Shown piece by piece: positions 60,556 to 64,000 of a DNA stretch of 64,000 nucleotides (position 1 is the first letter of the stretch; each line of letters starts with the position of its first letter). The position numbers were made by a program, and so were the translations under genes. The DNA comes from Micromonospora inyonensis (lineage in GTDB: Bacteria > Actinomycetota > Actinomycetes > Mycobacteriales > Micromonosporaceae). The notes beneath the pieces are model-generated. The model ran no database searches. It was not told the DNA's origin and saw only the letters and a list, made by a program, of their open reading frames with translations. Where the stretch lies: NCBI RefSeq assembly GCF_900091415.1, contig NZ_FMHU01000002.1:2542001-2606000 (forward strand), given 5' to 3'.

Positions 60556-61768
60556 ACACCTCGATCTCGGCCAGCGCCACCTGCCGTCCCTGCTGCGCGC
60601 CGTAGCTGGCGTCAACGGTCAACCGGAGCCGGGCCACCCCGCCCGTCACGTGGTGGAAACTCTGCGGTCCGGGCCGGTCGGTCAGGCGCAGCACCGTGGT
60701 GCTGCTCGTGCCGTCCCTGGTCCACAGGGTCATCGTCAGCTCGGCCGGCCTCCCCTGCCGGACGAACGCGTCCTGCTGCGGGGACGCCCCGGTGTGCACG
60801 ATGAGATCCATCAGCCGGATCGGCGGGTCGAAGGTCAGCTCCACGTACTGGCCGGTGGCCGGCCGGTCGGCGGCGGGCGCCCAGTACCGGTTGTTCAGGC
60901 CGTCCACGGTGGACCGGGCGGGGTGGCCGGACGCCTCACTGGAGGCCGTCACCGTGCTCGGCAGGACCGCCTCGGGCTTCGCCGTCCGGTCCCGGACCGC
61001 GTCGACGACCGGGCCGGCGAAACGGGCGACAGCCCAGACCGCCCCGGCGACCAGGACCAGGGCCACCAGCACCGCGAGCAGCCGCCGCAGCCGGCCCCGG
61101 CCGGGCCGCCGCCGGGGCCACCGCAGCCGCCGCCACCACGGTACGACCACCGTCGGTTGGGCCGTCGCGATCAGCGGCCGGCCGCACCCCCGGCAGAACG
61201 AGCTGCCGCCCCGGTTGGTGGTCCCGCAGGCCGGGCAGACCACGTCGTCCGCGCCGCCGGCCCGGTCACCGGCGAAGTCGCGGACCTCGGGCGTGGGCGC
61301 GACGGGCCGGCCCGGAAGCACCGCGCCGGGTTGGCCGGCGACGGGAGGCCGGTCGGCGGCCGGCGGTGGGGTGACGGCGGCCCGGTCGGGCGGCGGGGTG
61401 GGATTGGTTTCGTCGGCGGGGCGCACCGGGACCACGAGCGCGGCGGCCCGCCGAAGATCCCGCTCCTGCGCCCGGTGTTCCTCGTGCTCGACGTCCCCGG
61501 TCCCGGCCGCCGGCTTGGCCGCCGGTTCAGTCGGTTCAGTCGGTGTCCTGGCCGGCGTTTCCGCCGCCGCCGTCCCGCCCGTCCCGGCCGGCGTTCCGGT
61601 CGCAGTCGCGGCCGGCGTGGCGCCGTCGCTGGCTGGGGCGTCCCTGGCGGTCATGGTCGCCGGCGCGGGTGCCGTGTCGGTGGCGTCCCAGGCAAGGAAG
61701 GCGCCGCAGGTGCCGCAGAAGCCGTCGCCGGGGGCCACCTCGGCGCCGCAGTTGCCGCAGATCCTCAC
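60542..61768 (-). CDS. Zinc-ribbon, membrane-spanning protein with C-terminal discoidin (NADase-type glycan-binding) domain
   Basis: The protein has 408 residues. A first zinc ribbon (CGNCGAEVAPGDGFCGTCG, residues 4-22) is followed by an A/T/P-rich linker. A second zinc ribbon has CPACG and FCRGCG near residue 195. One transmembrane helix (about 235-258) precedes a discoidin-like domain (about 275-405) with STVDGLNNRYWAP. The GTG at 61768 overlaps the tail-protein stop (GTGA). The order suggests a cytosolic N-terminus and an outward-facing glycan-binding domain. Such proteins occur in actinobacterial contractile-injection clusters and may anchor or target the particle; this role is inferred. 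Confidence 0.75.
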   Translation of the reverse strand: MRICGNCGAEVAPGDGFCGTCGAFLAWDATDTAPAPATMTARDAPASDGATPAATATGTPAGTGGTAAAETPARTPTEPTEPAAKPAAGTGDVEHEEHRAQERDLRRAAALVVPVRPADETNPTPPPDRAAVTPPPAADRPPVAGQPGAVLPGRPVAPTPEVRDFAGDRAGGADDVVCPACGTTNRGGSSFCRGCGRPLIATAQPTVVVPWWRRLRWPRRRPGRGRLRRLLAVLVALVLVAGAVWAVARFAGPVVDAVRDRTAKPEAVLPSTVTASSEASGHPARSTVDGLNNRYWAPAADRPATGQYVELTFDPPIRLMDLIVHTGASPQQDAFVRQGRPAELTMTLWTRDGTSSTTVLRLTDRPGPQSFHHVTGGVARLRLTVDASYGAQQGRQVALAEIEVFRRP

Positions 61769-62334
61769 CGGGGCCCGCCCGCCGCCGGACCGTCGTCCAG
61801 CGACAGCACCTCCACGGTGTATGGCACGTGTGCCGGCCGATTCGCCTCGACCACCGCCCGGAGCCGGGCCTCCAGGGCCGCGGTGGGCTCGGACACCCTG
61901 ATCCGTACGGTCAGGGCGGGCTCGGCGGAGCCGGGCAGCTCGGCGCCCGGGGTGGCGGACCAGGCGGTCCCGCCGCTCTCGGCGACCTCGGGGGTAACGC
62001 CGGTGGCGAGCCGGATCTCCTCGGCGAGCCCGGCGGCGGTGCCGCGCACCCGGTGCCGGGCGACCGCGCCCGCGACCACCCGGCGGCGCTCGTCGGGGGC
62101 CGCGTCGCGCCCGCCCCCGGCAGCGACCCAGCCACCCAGCCAGTCCACGAAGTCCGGCGGGGCCAGCGCCGGGTCGAAGTACGCCCACAGGCTGTCCAGC
62201 GTGGCGTGCACCGGCGCGATGACCTGGTCGTACGCGTCGGTCAGGCGTTGGGCCAGATCGTCGGCGGCGTAGACGGCGGGCAGCCGCCGACCCAGCGGGT
62301 CGGGCGTGGCCAGCCCCTCGATGGCGACGCGCAT
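61765..62334 (-). CDS. Phage tail protein I-like baseplate component
   Basis: This 189-residue protein starts with LPAVYAADDLAQRLTDAYDQVI and PVHATLDSLWAYFDPALAPPDFVDWLGGWV, the pattern of P2 gpI-like (TIGR02242) proteins. In contractile tail-like particles these lie in the baseplate wedge next to the J-like protein. It lies 18 bp after the J-like gene and overlaps the discoidin gene by four bases. The ATG at 62334 is clear. Confidence 0.8.
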   Translation of the reverse strand: MRVAIEGLATPDPLGRRLPAVYAADDLAQRLTDAYDQVIAPVHATLDSLWAYFDPALAPPDFVDWLGGWVAAGGGRDAAPDERRRVVAGAVARHRVRGTAAGLAEEIRLATGVTPEVAESGGTAWSATPGAELPGSAEPALTVRIRVSEPTAALEARLRAVVEANRPAHVPYTVEVLSLDDGPAAGGPR

Positions 62335-62352
62335 CCGCGTGCTCCCTCCTGC

Positions 62353-64000
62353 TCAGGCGCCCGGCGGGCGCTCGTCGACCCGGACCTGGTGCTGGTGGGA
62401 GAAGGCGAGGGCGTGCCGGTCCAGCTCGATCCGGGTCACCTGCTCGCCCCGGCGGCCGGTCAGCGGGTCGGCGGGGAACATCCGTACCTCCTCGACCACC
62501 TCGACCCCCGGCAGCCGTTGCAGGACCCCGAAGATCTCCCCGGAGTGCACCTGCCGCCCGAACGGCCACCCGGTCCCCTCCGACCCGCCGCGTACCGGGT
62601 CGAGGTACCGGTACAGGGTGGCCGTCGCCTCGGCGCGGAGCTGTGCGGCAGCCGTGTCGGGGCGGGGAACAAGCCTGGCCGCGACCGTGACGCCCTGGTA
62701 GAAGGGCGGCTCCACCATGAGCCGGGTGCCCACCGGGCGGCGGGCGTCGAGGTGCTCGGCGATGGTGGCGAGCATCCCGTCCGGAGGCACCAGGTCCTCG
62801 AAGTGGAGTCGGCCCTCCTCGTCGGCGACCACCTCCGGCACGACCAGCAGCCGGACCCCGCCGGCCGCGCTGCCGTCACCGGCGGGCAGGCACCGGACCC
62901 GGGCCGCGGCGGGGCAGGCATGCCGGGCCAGCAGCTCGTAGTCGCGGGCGGTCACCGCCCGGTCCTGCGCGCGCAGCTGCACCGGCCCGCGCAGCCGGGC
63001 CTCCGCCACGGTCTCCCCGTCAACGCCGCCGGTGGCCGGGCCCCGGTTCTCCACCCCTGAGATGTATGGCATGGAGCTGCGCAGGACGGCCAGGGCGCCC
63101 CGGGCGACGTTGCCGCTGTGTCCGCCCCCGGTGCGGTAGCGCCGAACCCGGACCTGCGACCCGGCGGCGGGTACGGCGCCGTACCGGCGCAGGGCGCCAT
63201 CGGGTTGCCGGACGGCCGGCCCGAACAGGATCTCCCCGGCGGTCCGGTCGACGGCGACGTGCCGGTCGTCCGGCCCGGATCCGTTGAACGTGTCCACCTC
63301 GGTCCACTCCAGCCACCCCGCACCGTCGGCGGTCTCCACCATCAGCGGGTGCTCGTCGGGGACGATCGGCGGCCGGGCCACCGTGAATCGCTGGCCGGGC
63401 ACCCCCTCGGCCTCCCCGACCTGCTCGCCGAGGACGGTCTCGGCGTGCACGGCGGTGACCGTGCCGCCGATCGTGGCCGCCTCGACCGAGCGCACGGTCG
63501 GGGAGGCGGCGTAGAAGGGCTGGCCGGGTCGGGCCTCGACCAGCCGGCACCGCAGCCAGCCGGCCCGCAACCCGGCCACCACGGAGGTGACGTGGGTGGC
63601 CGGCATGTGCAGTACCACCTCGCCCGGCCTGTTCAGCCCGCCGGTGTCGTCGTGGTCGACATCGCAGGGCGACCAGTCCTCGCCGGTCCACGCCTCCCAC
63701 ACCAGCGGCGGCTGGCGCGGGTCCACGCCGACGCCCTCCACCCGGCTGTCCATCCGCAGCAGGACCGCACAGGAGGGGACTGCGGCGGAGAGACCGAGCA
63801 GCATGGCGTCCCCGACCGAGGGGGCGGCCGGGAAGCAGGCCACGTCCCGGCCGTCGAGCAGATCCTCGGTCCGGTCCACTGGAGGGCCCTGAGCGGGGTG
63901 GCTGCGCAGCCGGGTCAGCTCGCAGGGCACCACCGCCAGGTCCGCGGCGGTGGTGAACACGATGGCCTCGTCGGTCTGGGTCCGTTCCGTGCCGACCTCG
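62353..64000 (-). CDS. Putative baseplate assembly protein J-like, N-terminus outside window
   Basis: The 549 residues visible belong to the large J-like protein of contractile injection systems (TIGR02243 type). Visible segments are TERTQTDEAIVFTTAADLAVV at the window edge, VWEAWTGEDWSPC, FNGSGPDDRHVAVDRTAGEILFG, YRTGGGHSGNVARGAL and VTARDYELLARHACPAAARV. The frame stays open to position 64000, so an internal GTG at 63960 is not the start. With the next two genes it marks the end of a phage-tail-like or extracellular contractile injection system operon running left. Confidence 0.8.
   Translation of the reverse strand, partial: EVGTERTQTDEAIVFTTAADLAVVPCELTRLRSHPAQGPPVDRTEDLLDGRDVACFPAAPSVGDAMLLGLSAAVPSCAVLLRMDSRVEGVGVDPRQPPLVWEAWTGEDWSPCDVDHDDTGGLNRPGEVVLHMPATHVTSVVAGLRAGWLRCRLVEARPGQPFYAASPTVRSVEAATIGGTVTAVHAETVLGEQVGEAEGVPGQRFTVARPPIVPDEHPLMVETADGAGWLEWTEVDTFNGSGPDDRHVAVDRTAGEILFGPAVRQPDGALRRYGAVPAAGSQVRVRRYRTGGGHSGNVARGALAVLRSSMPYISGVENRGPATGGVDGETVAEARLRGPVQLRAQDRAVTARDYELLARHACPAAARVRCLPAGDGSAAGGVRLLVVPEVVADEEGRLHFEDLVPPDGMLATIAEHLDARRPVGTRLMVEPPFYQGVTVAARLVPRPDTAAAQLRAEATATLYRYLDPVRGGSEGTGWPFGRQVHSGEIFGVLQRLPGVEVVEEVRMFPADPLTGRRGEQVTRIELDRHALAFSHQHQVRVDERPPGA

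Overview
The DNA is very GC-rich with short intergenic gaps. It carries markers of a mycelial actinomycete: an ESX/type VII EccB protein, a PIG-L/LmbE deacetylase of the mycothiol-enzyme superfamily, Tat-exported enzymes, an NRPS-PKS start module, PucR/CdaR, LuxR and SARP-type regulators, and actinobacterial IS types. A Micromonospora-like member of the Micromonosporaceae fits best; this is inferred from gene content, not from a marker gene.

Layout. Positions 1-19,113 look like ordinary chromosome: the start of an NRPS-PKS hybrid gene (leftward, running off the window), a methyltransferase, an orphan eccB, a nucleotidyltransferase, a GntR regulator, a membrane desaturase with its reductase and a divergent PucR-like regulator, secreted proteins, a CE7-type esterase, a PD-(D/E)XK nuclease, a LmbE-type deacetylase and a PhoD-type phosphatase. 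At 19,116-19,153 lies the 3' part of a proline-type tRNA gene without its 5' half. This is the usual scar at one end of an integrated element, and everything to its right up to about 58.1 kb has accessory character.

The accessory region (about 19.2-58.1 kb) holds three complete-looking catabolic modules, each with its own class of uptake system and regulator. Module A (19.3-27.6 kb) is IclR-controlled: an NMT1/TauT-type ABC importer, an amidohydrolase, an amidase and an MmsA-type aldehyde dehydrogenase, with two matching 25-bp operators. Module B (28.5-39.7 kb) has a polar-amino-acid-type ABC importer running left and a tightly overlapping operon running right: cupin, flavin reductase with an extra C-terminal domain, luciferase-like monooxygenase, aldehyde dehydrogenase, amidohydrolase, NIPSNAP protein and a GAF-PucR regulator. 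Its gene content resembles known oxidative ring-opening of pyridine-type N-heterocycles. Module C (45.3-56.0 kb) has a ribose-type ABC system with a fused ATPase-permease and an SDR running left, and a nitrilase-family hydrolase, a cyclase-family hydrolase, a [2Fe-2S] sugar-acid-type dehydratase and a GntR/FCD regulator running right. A perfect 26-bp palindrome lies in their shared control region.

Between and around the modules are nested mobile elements: IS630 and IS1380 remnants (27.6-28.4 kb), an IS3 transposase split by another IS, an IS256 element and a group II intron (40.0-45.2 kb), and a doubled IS that truncated an FGGY sugar-kinase gene (56.0-57.7 kb), followed by an IS5-type remnant.

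From about 58.1 kb the sequence looks chromosomal again: two LuxR-type regulators, a SARP/BTAD-type regulator, and three leftward genes for a contractile phage-tail-like apparatus (baseplate J-like protein, tail protein I-like protein and a zinc-ribbon/membrane/discoidin protein), probably the end of an extracellular contractile injection system cluster.
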